Shown: positions 27,880 through 39,895 of the stretch, one piece after another
How positions within the stretch are numbered: the stretch's first letter is position 1
Layout: each line of letters starts with the position of its first letter
Assembly: GCA_022508375.1 (NCBI GenBank)
Contig: JAFLVJ010000002.1
Coordinates: 1-64,000 of the forward strand
DNA: 64,000 nucleotides
From: Clostridiales bacterium
GTDB taxonomy: Bacteria; Bacillota; Clostridia; Christensenellales; CAG-314
Direction: 5' to 3'
The notes under the pieces: generated by a model
The model's input: the letters and a program-made list of their open reading frames with translations, nothing else
Told to the model about the DNA's origin: nothing
Database searches by the model: none
Program-made: the position numbers and the translations under genes

Positions 27880-28692
27880 TTAGCTTACATTAACTATGCA
27901 AGCAGATTCCAAGTTAGATGAATCAATTTTGTAATATGCCAATGTAGGAGTTGATCTACCTGTTGCAACTACTAAATATGTATCCGTACGGAATAAACCT
28001 GTGCTATTATAATACTTCATTTGCAGATAGCCAAAGGCAATCATGATATGATTACCACTGATGGTATAAGAATTAACTATATCATAATTCGAATACTCTG
28101 AAATTGAATAGACATTTCCAGGTGTTGTGAATAGTACTATTAACTTGTTATTGTCTATTGCTGATTTACATGCGCTGTAATTTAGCGTACTGCCACTCTT
28201 GACGCTGGAAAAGCTAGCGGTATATCCGTGATTGGTAAAGTATTGTTGCAAACCTGTCTTAAATTCGCTCTCGCTAACTCCTTCACCTGCAACATTTGTT
28301 TGCATGAGGTTATACAGTTCCACCATCATTGGATCAATATATGTAGCGCTTTGTCCGCGATACTTACCCGTTGCAGGATAATATGAATCCCAACCGGGAA
28401 TCAAATTGGGATAGTATTTGTCGTAGAATGCTACGATTTCCGCTCCGGCAATGGCTCCGCATGCGTTGGATATACCTGTAGTACCAACAAACGTAGGCGC
28501 ACCCCCATCCGTTTTTGCATCATCGGGAATGCTTCTCGAAGTGTAGTAAATATATTCACTTGCGTACGCCGAAATAATAGGCGCGTTGTTGTATCTGGTT
28601 TCCGTTGTCTGCGTCATGGGCGACCATGCGCCAAACATGCAGATACTTGAAAGTATTACAAGTACAAGAGTAAAATACATCAGTTTCTTCAT
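27880..28692 (-). CDS. Secreted C39-like cysteine peptidase-family protein
   Basis: Signal peptide; GISNACGAIAGAEIVAFYDKYYPNLIPGWDSYYP; late NHIMIAFGYLQMKYY (candidate His). Confidence 0.6.
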   Translation of the reverse strand: MKKLMYFTLVLVILSSICMFGAWSPMTQTTETRYNNAPIISAYASEYIYYTSRSIPDDAKTDGGAPTFVGTTGISNACGAIAGAEIVAFYDKYYPNLIPGWDSYYPATGKYRGQSATYIDPMMVELYNLMQTNVAGEGVSESEFKTGLQQYFTNHGYTASFSSVKSGSTLNYSACKSAIDNNKLIVLFTTPGNVYSISEYSNYDIVNSYTISGNHIMIAFGYLQMKYYNSTGLFRTDTYLVVATGRSTPTLAYYKIDSSNLESACIVNVS

Positions 28693-28747
28693 AGAAAATC
28701 TCCTTTTAATGTTTTTACTACTTATACCATTTTAAACGGACTAAAGT

Positions 28748-29311
28748 TTAGTCCTTTTTTAGATTGTTTGCAATAATTGCTCGAATTTTACTCATTCGCT
28801 GGCAGACTGCCGATTTAGTAATGCCCAACATAGACGCAATTTCTTCCTGTTTTCTGCCCTTGAACATCAACATAGCGATTACGTAATTTTTGTAGTCTTT
28901 GCTTTTAATGACTCTTTCCAAAAACATGTCGATATCGGATTCGGCATAGTTATCTCGTTGGTCGGGCAAGTAGATTTTGTCTATGTCAACGGTTTTATGT
29001 TTTAATTCCTTCAAGTTACGAGTACGGGCAGTATTTTCAATAATCTTTAACAGCCAATTGTAGCCGTCTTCATCCTCTTTAAACGTGTTTATACTTCTAA
29101 ACATCTTTATGTAGGATTCCGACATAACGTCTTCGCACAAATCCTTGTTAACAAGATATAAAACAGCATATGTCAAAAGACGATCGTGATATTTATCATA
29201 AAATTCGTTGAATCGCGATCTGTCTTCTTTTTTAAACTCAATCAAATATTGGTTTACGTCCTCACCGAAATACGACATTAACTGCTTTTGTGCCCCTTTG
29301 ATATACTTCAA
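28748..29311 (-). CDS. RNA polymerase sigma-70 family (ECF-like) sigma factor
   Basis: FYDKYHDRLLTYAVLYLVNKDLCEDVMSESYIKMFRSINTF; region 4 GRKQEEIASMLGITKSAVCQRMSKIRAII. Confidence 0.88.
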   Translation of the reverse strand: MKYIKGAQKQLMSYFGEDVNQYLIEFKKEDRSRFNEFYDKYHDRLLTYAVLYLVNKDLCEDVMSESYIKMFRSINTFKEDEDGYNWLLKIIENTARTRNLKELKHKTVDIDKIYLPDQRDNYAESDIDMFLERVIKSKDYKNYVIAMLMFKGRKQEEIASMLGITKSAVCQRMSKIRAIIANNLKKD

Positions 29312-29446
29312 AATGTTTTATGTTGATATTATATAGAATTTTTGTCGATTTGTAAATGTAATTGAATAATAATATCTATTTTAAGCGATTTTTGTCCTAT
29401 TATGGCAAATTCACACCGACGCTTACCCCGTATCAAATAAAGAAAA

Positions 29447-29468
29447 TGCGCTTTCAAACGAAAGCGCA
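29447..29468 (-). terminator. Terminator hairpin downstream of cvpA
   Basis: TGCGCTTTC-AAAC-GAAAGCGCA. Confidence 0.65.
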
Positions 29469-29538
29469 AAGTTATAATTACATTATTATCAAGATGTAAG
29501 CTCAAGGCAATATTACAATCAAGTAAAGTTACGACCGA

Positions 29539-30069
29539 TTACGGTGTAGGTTGTAGGTAGTTGAGCAGTTTTTCCGCTATATCCTTGATAACCCAATCAC
29601 CGAAGAAGTTATTTGCATAAACGTGGGTTGCAACCCAGCTTGTATTAAAGCTTTCGCCCAACCATTGCTTGACTATCGGCATAAAATCTTCGCCCGTGCT
29701 ATTGAACAATGCGACGATAACGGCAAATACAAGATAAACGGCTGCGGCGCCAATCACTGCGCCCAAAATTCTATCTACGACCTTGATGATACTGATTTTT
29801 TGCAAAATGCGCTGAATCAACAACGCAAATGCACTGTATGCGATGACTAGCAACAGCACAGAAGCAATCATTGCCACAATTGTGCGCGTGTTGTCATCGG
29901 GAATAGCGTTAGACAGCCAGTTTTGCACGTAGGGTGCAACGGTTGCGGTGAGAGTCGCCACGACGATAATGCCTATTACTGTCAATATTTGCCTGATAAT
30001 ACCCTTAAAAAGACCCACTATCACACCAAAGACAAATATTAGTATAATAACGTAATCGAGAATGTTCAT
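29539..30069 (-). CDS. cvpA: CvpA family protein
   Basis: MNILDYVIILIFVFGVIVGLFKGIIRQILTVIGIIV, typical CvpA N-terminus. Confidence 0.85.
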   Translation of the reverse strand: MNILDYVIILIFVFGVIVGLFKGIIRQILTVIGIIVVATLTATVAPYVQNWLSNAIPDDNTRTIVAMIASVLLLVIAYSAFALLIQRILQKISIIKVVDRILGAVIGAAAVYLVFAVIVALFNSTGEDFMPIVKQWLGESFNTSWVATHVYANNFFGDWVIKDIAEKLLNYLQPTP

Positions 30070-30132
30070 GTTTACTCCTTGCGTTATATTGTTACCCAAA
30101 AAACGTAATTTGTCAACCGTTACACGAATTTT

Positions 30133-31830
30133 TTACATCTTGTCGGGGGCGTCGATACCCAATAACGCTAAGCCTTTCTTGAGGACTGTTCCCGTGGCTT
30201 CCACTACTTGCAGACGCGCGTTTTGCTCTGCAATATTGTCGCTGATGACCCTGTGCTCGATATAAAAGCGGTTAAACGCCTGCGCAATGTCAATGAGCAA
30301 TGCGGAAATAATACTCGGTTCGTACTTGAACGCTGCATCCTTTACCGCCTGCGGGAAAGCGCCTAAAAGCTTGCACAGCCTGAGCGTTTCGGGGTTATCC
30401 AACGCGTTGATGTCCGGAGCTATCTTAGCATGACGCGATGCACCGGCTTTTTCCAACAGTGAATTGCACCGCGCCGTTGTATATTGAAGATAGGGCGCTG
30501 TTTCACCGTCAAAGTTAAGCACGCGGTCGAACGTAAAAGTAATATCCTTAATCTTGCTGTTTTCAAGCGCCGAGAACAACACTGCGCCAACGCCAACCTG
30601 TTCGGCAACCTTTTTCTTGTTGTTCAAGTTGGGATTTTTTTCCGTGATGATATCCAAGGCTTTAGCAACCGCCTTATCGATAACGTCCTTCAAAAGTACA
30701 ACGTTACCCTTACGCGTGGACATGGAGCCGTCCTCAAGACTTACCATACCGAATGCGACGTGAACCAAGTCCTTAGCCCACGTAAGTCCTGCAAGTTCCA
30801 ACACTTTGAAAAATTGCTTGAAGTGCAAGTTTTGCTGATACGCCACGACGTACAGACACTTGTCGAAGTTGTATTCCTGTTTACGCCATATTGCCGCCGC
30901 GATGTCGCGCGTTGCGTACAGGCTACTTCCGTCACTCTTTACAAGCAAGCAGGGTGGCATGTTGTAGTCAGCTAAATCCACTACTTGCGCGCCTTGACTT
31001 TCGGTAATCAGCCCCTTGTCGCGAAGCATTTGCAGAGGGGCTTCCATCTTGTCATTGAAGAAACTTTCGCCGTTAAAGCTGTCGAAACGTACATTTAAAC
31101 GCTTGTAGATGTTCATTACTTCGGCTAGAGTGATGCGCTTGAAGAACTCGAAAAGCTCCTGTGCCTCTTGGTCGCCCTTCTCAATCTTTACAAACCACTC
31201 GCGCGCCTGTTCCGTCAGTTCGGGGTGGTCAACTTCCTCCTGATGGAACTTGACGTAAATACGTTGCAGTTCGGCAACGCCTAGCTTTTCCACCGTTGCC
31301 TTATCCCCCCACAGCTTGAAGGCTACAATCATCTTACCGAATTGCGTACCGTAGTCGCCCAAGTGGTTAATGCCAATAACCTTGTATCCAAGCGCGGTAT
31401 ATAGCTTGTACAGGCTTGAGCCTATTGCCGTTGTAGATAGGTGTCCTATATGGAAAGATTTGCAGATATTAACCGAACTGTAATCGATACATACCGTCTT
31501 ACCCTTGCCAACCTTGTCATTACCATACTTTTTGCCCGCCTTGATAACGTCTGTAAGTACGTCGCTGATAAAGCCCTGACGGTTCACGAAAAAGTTAAGG
31601 TAACCGTTAACCGCTTGCACCTTGACGATGATATTGTCCAACTGTATTTCACTTGCCAGTTTTTCGGCGATGGCAACGGGAGACATACGCATTTCCTTAG
31701 CCAATCTAAAACAGGGAAATGCGTAATCGCCAAAAGCGTCGTCGGCAGTTTCTGTAATTAACGACAGTAGCTCCGCTTTTTCAAGCGGAGCGTTTATCTT
31801 GTTTGCAATAATTTTTTTGTAATCTAACAT
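30133..31830 (-). CDS. argS: Arginyl-tRNA synthetase
   Basis: VCIDYSSVNICKSFHIGHLSTTAIGSSLYKLYTALGYKVIGINHLGDYGTQFGKMI; MSTRKGNVVLLKDVID. Confidence 0.97.
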   Translation of the reverse strand: MLDYKKIIANKINAPLEKAELLSLITETADDAFGDYAFPCFRLAKEMRMSPVAIAEKLASEIQLDNIIVKVQAVNGYLNFFVNRQGFISDVLTDVIKAGKKYGNDKVGKGKTVCIDYSSVNICKSFHIGHLSTTAIGSSLYKLYTALGYKVIGINHLGDYGTQFGKMIVAFKLWGDKATVEKLGVAELQRIYVKFHQEEVDHPELTEQAREWFVKIEKGDQEAQELFEFFKRITLAEVMNIYKRLNVRFDSFNGESFFNDKMEAPLQMLRDKGLITESQGAQVVDLADYNMPPCLLVKSDGSSLYATRDIAAAIWRKQEYNFDKCLYVVAYQQNLHFKQFFKVLELAGLTWAKDLVHVAFGMVSLEDGSMSTRKGNVVLLKDVIDKAVAKALDIITEKNPNLNNKKKVAEQVGVGAVLFSALENSKIKDITFTFDRVLNFDGETAPYLQYTTARCNSLLEKAGASRHAKIAPDINALDNPETLRLCKLLGAFPQAVKDAAFKYEPSIISALLIDIAQAFNRFYIEHRVISDNIAEQNARLQVVEATGTVLKKGLALLGIDAPDKM

Positions 31831-31831
31831 T

Positions 31832-34321
31832 TTACTCCTCGGAGCCACCTTCGCCGTCTTCCAGTTCTTCCGTGGCGGGGCTTTCGGATACGCACACTAC
31901 TTGCGCGTCACCCTTGAACTTCATGATACGTACACCCATGGTGTCGCGACCGATCTTGGATACGTCCTTGGCCTTGATACGGATAACTATACCGTTATCG
32001 GCGATGAGCATGATGTCGTTGTCGGGATTGATGAGCTTAAGATTGACAAGTTTACCTGTCTTTTCGTTGAAGGTTCCCGCTTTAATACCCTTGCCTGCGC
32101 GGGATTGCAGACGGTAATCGATAAGATCGCTACGTTTACCGAAGCCGTTTTCGGATACGGTGAGCACCTCTACGCCGTTGCGAGCGATTGCCATATCCAC
32201 AACGTAGTCGCCTTCGTCCAGCTTCATGGAGCGTACGCCTTGCGCCTCACGGCCCATGGGACGAACTTCTTCCTCGGCGAAGCGGATACACTTACCTTCG
32301 TGCGAAGCCATAAGTATCTCGTCGTAACCTGTAGTGACATCAACGCCGATAAGCTCGTCGTCGTCCAGCAATGAAATTGCAATCTTACCCGTCTTGCGAA
32401 TAGACTCGAACTCGGACAAATCCGTCTTTTTGATAAGTCCTTGGCGCGTTGCCATGATAAGGTTACCGCGGCTGTCCTCCTTGCGCGGAATGACGGCGGT
32501 AACTTTTTCCTCGGCGTCAAGCTGCAAAATATTTACAATCGCACGTCCCCTAGCGGTACGCTCTGCCTCGGGCACTTCGTAGCCCTTGATGCAGTACACC
32601 TTACCCCTGTTGGTAAAGAACAGCAAATCGTCGTGCGTATTGGTGATGAACATGCGTTCAATGAAGTCTTCCTCACGCGGTTTGTGCGCCGTAACACCCT
32701 TACCGCCGCGTTTTTGAGTGCGATACTCGGCAACGGGCAAACGCTTGACGTAACCGAGGTGCGTCATGGAAATAACAACGTCTTCCTTTTCGATAAGGTC
32801 GCCGATGTCAATTTCCGCGTAGTCGGTGCATATTTCCGTCTTGCGAGACTCGCCGTATTTTTCCTTGATTTCGCCCAGTTCGTTTGCAATAATTATCGAT
32901 ACGCGGGCGGGCTTTGCCAAGATGTCCTTGAGGTCGGCAATCAGGATTTCCAATTGCTTGAGTTCTTCACGCAGTGTTTCCACTTCCAGTTGTGTAAGAC
33001 GGGACAGGCGCATTTCGAGAATTGCGTTTGTCTGACGGTCGGACAGGTTAAATTCCTCCGACAGTCTTGCTGCCGCCGTTTGTCTGTCCTTACTCGTCTT
33101 GATGATTTGGATAACGCGGTCGATGTTATCGAGAGCAATTACCAAACCTTCGATGATGTGATATCTGTCCTCAGCCTTTTCGAGGTCGAACTTTGTCCTG
33201 CGCGTAACTACTTCGCGTTGGTGAGCAATGTAGTAGCTGAGGATTTCCTTGAGATTAAGAATCTTAGGTTCGCCGTCGGCAAGAGCAAGCAGCGTAATAC
33301 CGTCGCTGACTTGCAACTGCGTGTGCTTGTACATCATGTTGAGTACAACTTGTGCGTTGGCGTCACGCTTGAGGTCGAACACGATACGCATACCGTGACG
33401 GTCGCTTTCCTCGCGAATGTCGGAAATACCTTCCAAACGCTTGTCCTTTACCATGCCGGCAATCGTTTCGACAAGTTTAGCCTTGTTAACCTGATAGGGA
33501 AGTTCGGTAACGATAATCCTTTGACGGCCGTTGTGTTCTTCAATTTCCGTCTTGGCACGAACAAGTATTGTGCCTTTACCCGTCTTGTACGCGTTGCGGA
33601 TACCCACGCGACCCATGATGATACCGCCGGTCGGGAAGTCGGGTGAAGGTATTATCTTCATCAGTTCCTCGATGGTGATTTCGGGGTTATTGAGCACCGC
33701 AATTGCACCGTCGATTACTTCGCCGAGGTTGTGAGGCGGAATGTTGGTTGCCATACCTACGGCTATACCGTCCGCACCGTTTACAAGCAAGTTGGGGAAA
33801 CGGCTGGGTAAAACCGTCGGTTGCATTAGCGTGTTATCGAAGTTGGGATAAAAATCTACCGTGTTTTTGTCAATTTCGCGCAGCATTTCCGCAGCGATTT
33901 TGCTCAGGCGTGCCTCGGTGTAACGTTGTGCTGCCGGTGGGTCGCCGTCCACGCTACCGAAGTTACCCTGTCCGTCAACGAGCGGGCAACGGATACTAAA
34001 GTCCTGAGCCAGACGTACCAACGCCTCGTAAACGGCGCTGTCGCCGTGGGGGTGGTACTTACCGAGCACGTCACCGACGATACGTGCGCATTTACGGTAG
34101 GGCTTGTCGTTGAACAAATTGAGTTCGCCCATTGCGTACAGGATACGTCTGTGAACGGGTTTCAAGCCGTCGCGTACGTCGGGGATGGCACGCGAAACGT
34201 TTACCGCCATTGCGTAGGCGATAAATGATTTTTTCATTTCATCTTCCATTTTGATTTGTCTGACGGTGGTTTTACCCAGCGCCTCGACGTAATCGAAATG
34301 TTGTTCTACTTGCTTAGCCAT
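31832..34321 (-). CDS. gyrA: DNA gyrase subunit A
   Basis: [75 protein letters not shown]; GyrA beta-pinwheel repeats. Confidence 0.98.
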   Translation of the reverse strand: MAKQVEQHFDYVEALGKTTVRQIKMEDEMKKSFIAYAMAVNVSRAIPDVRDGLKPVHRRILYAMGELNLFNDKPYRKCARIVGDVLGKYHPHGDSAVYEALVRLAQDFSIRCPLVDGQGNFGSVDGDPPAAQRYTEARLSKIAAEMLREIDKNTVDFYPNFDNTLMQPTVLPSRFPNLLVNGADGIAVGMATNIPPHNLGEVIDGAIAVLNNPEITIEELMKIIPSPDFPTGGIIMGRVGIRNAYKTGKGTILVRAKTEIEEHNGRQRIIVTELPYQVNKAKLVETIAGMVKDKRLEGISDIREESDRHGMRIVFDLKRDANAQVVLNMMYKHTQLQVSDGITLLALADGEPKILNLKEILSYYIAHQREVVTRRTKFDLEKAEDRYHIIEGLVIALDNIDRVIQIIKTSKDRQTAAARLSEEFNLSDRQTNAILEMRLSRLTQLEVETLREELKQLEILIADLKDILAKPARVSIIIANELGEIKEKYGESRKTEICTDYAEIDIGDLIEKEDVVISMTHLGYVKRLPVAEYRTQKRGGKGVTAHKPREEDFIERMFITNTHDDLLFFTNRGKVYCIKGYEVPEAERTARGRAIVNILQLDAEEKVTAVIPRKEDSRGNLIMATRQGLIKKTDLSEFESIRKTGKIAISLLDDDELIGVDVTTGYDEILMASHEGKCIRFAEEEVRPMGREAQGVRSMKLDEGDYVVDMAIARNGVEVLTVSENGFGKRSDLIDYRLQSRAGKGIKAGTFNEKTGKLVNLKLINPDNDIMLIADNGIVIRIKAKDVSKIGRDTMGVRIMKFKGDAQVVCVSESPATEELEDGEGGSEE

Positions 34322-34332
34322 TGTTCACCCTC

Positions 34333-36264
<1,932 letters not shown>

Positions 36265-36459
36265 TTAAAGTGAATATAGTATATCATATAAAAACACATT
36301 TGTATATACTTTAGAATAACTTTTTTAAAACTTTTTACAAAGATTGCCGTTTTGGCGCCCTAGGCGCGCCCTGTTTCGGCAAAAAGGGTCAAGTCTGTAC
36401 TTGTAGTCGATTTTTCGCAACGCCCGACACAGCGGAATTGCGTGGCATGTTTTGCAGTG

Positions 36460-36488
36460 TTGTATATTTGTGAAGTTTGTGGTATAAT
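36460..36488 (+). promoter_or_regulatory. Sigma-A-type promoter of recF (-10 only 7 nt before the ATG)
   Basis: TTGTAT(36460)-N17-TATAAT(36483-36488); ATG at 36496. Confidence 0.55.
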
Positions 36489-36495
36489 TTGAAAT

Positions 36496-37608
36496 ATGCA
36501 AGTAACGGAAATCGCCGTAAGCAATTACCGCAATCTGGTCAAACAGAAGGTAGAGCTTGGCAGTCAACTTAATATCTTTACCGGCAACAACGCTCAAGGC
36601 AAAACCAACCTTGTGGAAAGCGTCTATTTATGTTGCATAGGAAAAAGTCCGCGCACCGATAAAGATAAGGACTTGATTTGTTGGGGAGGCGACAAGGCGT
36701 TTGTCAGGGTCAAATACCAATGCAGATACGGCGAAGGGGAAATAACCATCACTTTGACTGCCGGCGCCAAGAAGCAAATTGCCGTCAACAGCGTCCCCAT
36801 TGCCAAAATAGGCGAACTGATGGGTTACCTCAACTGTATTTATTTTTCGCCAAACGAAATAAAGATTATCAGCCAATCTCCCGCCGAGCGCAGGCGTTTC
36901 CTCGATATCGACCTGTGTCAGACGGACAAAAACTACTTTTACAGCCTGTCGCGGTTCAATAAAGCGTTGCAACAACGCAACAACTTGCTCAAAACCGCCA
37001 AAACGGTAGAGGAACTGAAAGACACTGTATTTGTATGGGACAAACAAATAGCCGAAGAAGGCGCCCGTGTGGTTGCGAAACGCCGTAGTTTTTGCGAAAA
37101 ACTTAAAATATACGCCAAACAAAGCCACTCAACGCTTACCGACGACAGCGAACAGTTGCAGCTGACGTACGTTACTCAGCTAAAAGGGGATAGCGTGGCC
37201 GAGCTTACAGAAAACTATCTTAAATTACTGAGCGGTAACCTCGAAAAAGACTTTCAACTGCGCCACACCTCGGCGGGCTGTCAACGCGACGACGTGGCGC
37301 TATTGATAAACGGTACGGACGTGCGCACATTCGGCAGTCAGGGACAGTTGCGCACCACCGCGCTTTCGTTAAAGCTGGCGGAGCTGCAAATATTCAAGAG
37401 CATCATAGGCGAATATCCCATACTGATACTGGACGACGTATTAAGCGAACTGGATATTACAAGACAAAAGCGCCTGTTGAACTTCGACAGTGACTTGCAA
37501 ATACTACTCACCACCGCTACGGAAATAAATCGCGATCTTGTAACCAACAATTGCAAATATTTTACTATTGCCAACGGCGTATGTGACGAAAAATTAAACA
37601 AACAATAA
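36496..37608 (+). CDS. recF: DNA replication/repair protein RecF
   Basis: MQVTEIAVSNYRNLVKQKVELGSQLNIFTGNNAQGKTNLVESVYLCCIGKSPRT; FGSQGQLRTTALSLKLAE; LDDVLSELD. Confidence 0.96.
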   Translation: MQVTEIAVSNYRNLVKQKVELGSQLNIFTGNNAQGKTNLVESVYLCCIGKSPRTDKDKDLICWGGDKAFVRVKYQCRYGEGEITITLTAGAKKQIAVNSVPIAKIGELMGYLNCIYFSPNEIKIISQSPAERRRFLDIDLCQTDKNYFYSLSRFNKALQQRNNLLKTAKTVEELKDTVFVWDKQIAEEGARVVAKRRSFCEKLKIYAKQSHSTLTDDSEQLQLTYVTQLKGDSVAELTENYLKLLSGNLEKDFQLRHTSAGCQRDDVALLINGTDVRTFGSQGQLRTTALSLKLAELQIFKSIIGEYPILILDDVLSELDITRQKRLLNFDSDLQILLTTATEINRDLVTNNCKYFTIANGVCDEKLNKQ

Positions 37609-37610
37609 TG

Positions 37611-37640
37611 AAAACCGCGACGGAATCGTCGCGGTTTTTT
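37611..37640 (+). terminator. Rho-independent terminator of recF
   Basis: AAAACCGCGAC-GGAATC-GTCGCGGTTTTTT. Confidence 0.9.
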
Positions 37641-37863
37641 AAAATCCATTTAGTGTATTGAAAACATTGGAGCCAGTCGTGGTTGTAGTAGTTGTGGTTG
37701 TAAGACCGTTGTTACCGTTATTGTTACAGCAACGGTTGAACCAGCAGTTCAGTAGCAGTATTACAAAGGCAATAATCAGCCCTGTTGTAATGGACAGCTT
37801 ATTATCCTTGTCAAGCACTGCGTACAGCAACAGCAAATACAAAAGACTTGTTGTAATGTTCAT
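37639..37863 (-). CDS. Small membrane protein with Cys-Cys/Asn/Thr-rich tail (hypothetical)
   Basis: Two predicted TM segments, then NRCCNNNGNNGLTTTTTTTTTGSNVFNTLNGF; AGGGGA RBS upstream. Confidence 0.5.
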   Translation of the reverse strand: MNITTSLLYLLLLYAVLDKDNKLSITTGLIIAFVILLLNCWFNRCCNNNGNNGLTTTTTTTTTGSNVFNTLNGF

Positions 37864-37978
37864 AAATAATCCCCTTTTTTTACAAACGTTGTTTTTTTAC
37901 TACAATATGCGTCAAAAAGCGCAAACGTGCAGATTGTAGTATTTTTTTGTTAAAAAATATGTAAAGGGGGCGAAATTT

Positions 37979-38308
37979 ATGCTAGTCGCAACGCCGAAAG
38001 TACTGGACGATATGGATTGTTATCTGCCCGACGACGACAGCGTGCGCCGTATTGCGAGGTTTTTCGCGCTGTTATCCGACCCGTCGCGAGTAAAGTTGCT
38101 GTCGGCGCTTACGATATCGTCGCTGTGTGTAACGGACTTGGCGAATATACTCAACATGAACCAGACGACGGTATCACATCAGCTAAGACTGCTACGCGAC
38201 CTGGATGTCGTAGTTTGTGAACGTCAAGGCAAAATCCTCAAATACAAAATCGCCAACCCGAAAATCAACGAAATATTGCTCGTCGGGGTGGAATACCTAG
38301 GCTACTGA
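37979..38308 (+). CDS. ArsR-family transcriptional regulator
   Basis: LSDPSRVKLLSALTISSLCVTDLANILNMNQTTVSHQLRLLRDLDVVVCERQGKILKYKI. Confidence 0.93.
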   Translation: MLVATPKVLDDMDCYLPDDDSVRRIARFFALLSDPSRVKLLSALTISSLCVTDLANILNMNQTTVSHQLRLLRDLDVVVCERQGKILKYKIANPKINEILLVGVEYLGY

Positions 38309-38405
38309 TGCACTTCAAAAAATATAAAATTGCACTTCAATTCGCTTGATAATCCACAGTAACAGGTATATAATATTCATAACACATCATGCGTGGGAGC
38401 AAATT

Positions 38406-39131
38406 ATGTACAAAAATTTTATTTTCGACGTATATGGAACTTTAGTTGATATCCGCACAAACGAATACGAAAACTCGGCTTGGAGCAAATTATCCGAAAC
38501 ACTGAGCTTTTACGGCGTGGATTACACCCCTCAGGAACTGAGCGAAACATACTTTAGCAGTTGCGAATGGCAAATGCGCACAGGCGCGAAAAACTTTAAA
38601 CATCCCGAAGTAGATGTTGTGGAAGTTTTCCGTCATCTATTCGAAAACAAGGGCAAAAAAGCAGGCAAGTCGCTTGCAACGCACCTTGCGCAGGAATTCC
38701 GTTCCTTTACAACACAATATATCCGCGTTTACGACGGCGTATTGGAAACGCTTACGAAGCTTAAAAAGGCAGGCAAGAAACTGTACATTGTAAGTAACGC
38801 GCAATCCTGCTACACCAAGCAGGAACTGGCCAAGTTGGGTCTGCGCAAGTACTTCAGCGGAATAATCTACTCATCCGATCAAAAATGCGCCAAACCCGAT
38901 GCCACATTGTTTAACGCACTCATCAACAAACACAAGCTGGAGCGTAAACAGTGCGTGTATATCGGTAACGACCCCGTAACGGACGTTGACGGCGCGCGCA
39001 ATGCTAAGATTGACTGCCTGTGGATAAAAACAAATCTTACGCCGTGCGACGTTTCGCCGAAACTGGCTCCCAAGTACACGGTCAGTAGCGGTGACTTTAC
39101 GGAAATAACAAAAATTCTCTTGAAGAAATAA
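38406..39131 (+). CDS. HAD-superfamily hydrolase
   Basis: FIFDVYGTLVDI, YIVSNAQSCYT, KCAKPDATLF, YIGNDPVTDVDGARNAKI. Confidence 0.93.
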   Translation: MYKNFIFDVYGTLVDIRTNEYENSAWSKLSETLSFYGVDYTPQELSETYFSSCEWQMRTGAKNFKHPEVDVVEVFRHLFENKGKKAGKSLATHLAQEFRSFTTQYIRVYDGVLETLTKLKKAGKKLYIVSNAQSCYTKQELAKLGLRKYFSGIIYSSDQKCAKPDATLFNALINKHKLERKQCVYIGNDPVTDVDGARNAKIDCLWIKTNLTPCDVSPKLAPKYTVSSGDFTEITKILLKK

Positions 39132-39146
39132 TAGCTTACATAAATT

Positions 39147-39178
39147 AAGGACACATTGTTTAAACAGTGTGTCCTTTT
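39147..39178 (+). terminator. Rho-independent terminator
   Basis: AAGGACACATTGTTTAAACAGTGTGTCCTTTT. Confidence 0.85.
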
Positions 39179-39197
39179 GTTTTACATTCGTGATATT

Positions 39198-39893
39198 TTA
39201 TTTTACACCGCGCAAGTATGTATTGGGCACATACTGCTTGGCAATTTGTTGATAACGGGCTAGCGTTTCAGCGTCAACGCCCTTAACCGTACTGTCGATG
39301 AGGTCGCCGCTATCTACAAATTGCTGAAGATACCAACGCTTGGCACCCTGTAACCACCGAGCAGCCTCCTCAATACTGCTGTCATTGTGAAAAGTACCCG
39401 TTACCGTCGTGCGAAATTCGTAATCCACCGCACCACTCTTGAGGTAATCGACGGATTTACATATATCTTCCATTTCCACTACGCAGCCGCACGTTTTATT
39501 GTACATATATTTGCTGTTTTTTATGTCCATGGCGACGTAATCGACAAGTTTCGCTTCGACAAGCTGACGGAGCTTATCTGGATAAGTGCCGTTTGTGTCC
39601 AGCTTTACTTTGTAGCCCATATCCTTGACCTGTTGGACAAATTCCACCAGCACCGCTTGCAACAGCGGTTCACCGCCGGTGATGCACACGCCCTCAAGCA
39701 CCTTACTGCGCTTGCGCAAAAACGCCAACGCGTCACTTTGCGATATATCTTCCAATTTATCGAGATTACCCACCACAAGTGAAAAATTGTGGCAAAAAGG
39801 ACAACGCAAGTTGCACCCTACCGTAAACAGAGTGCACGCCACGTGCTCGGGATAATCCAACAGTGTAAGTTTTTGTAATCCGCCGAATTTCAT
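39198..39893 (-). CDS. nrdG: Anaerobic ribonucleoside-triphosphate reductase activating protein-like radical SAM enzyme
   Basis: MKFGGLQKLTLLDYPEHVACTLFTVGCNLRCPFCHNFSLV (CxxxCxxC), CITGGEPLLQ. Confidence 0.85.
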   Translation of the reverse strand: MKFGGLQKLTLLDYPEHVACTLFTVGCNLRCPFCHNFSLVVGNLDKLEDISQSDALAFLRKRSKVLEGVCITGGEPLLQAVLVEFVQQVKDMGYKVKLDTNGTYPDKLRQLVEAKLVDYVAMDIKNSKYMYNKTCGCVVEMEDICKSVDYLKSGAVDYEFRTTVTGTFHNDSSIEEAARWLQGAKRWYLQQFVDSGDLIDSTVKGVDAETLARYQQIAKQYVPNTYLRGVK

Positions 39894-39895
39894 AG

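Noticed and set aside
32441-33646. 401-aa plus-strand ORF inside gyrA
   Set aside because: Antisense artefact of codon bias; gyrA on the minus strand is unambiguous.
36355-36372. GC-rich palindrome-like GGCGCCCTAGGCGCGCC upstream of recF
   Set aside because: Considered as replication-origin or binding site, but isolated and without DnaA boxes or AT-rich DUE repeats nearby.
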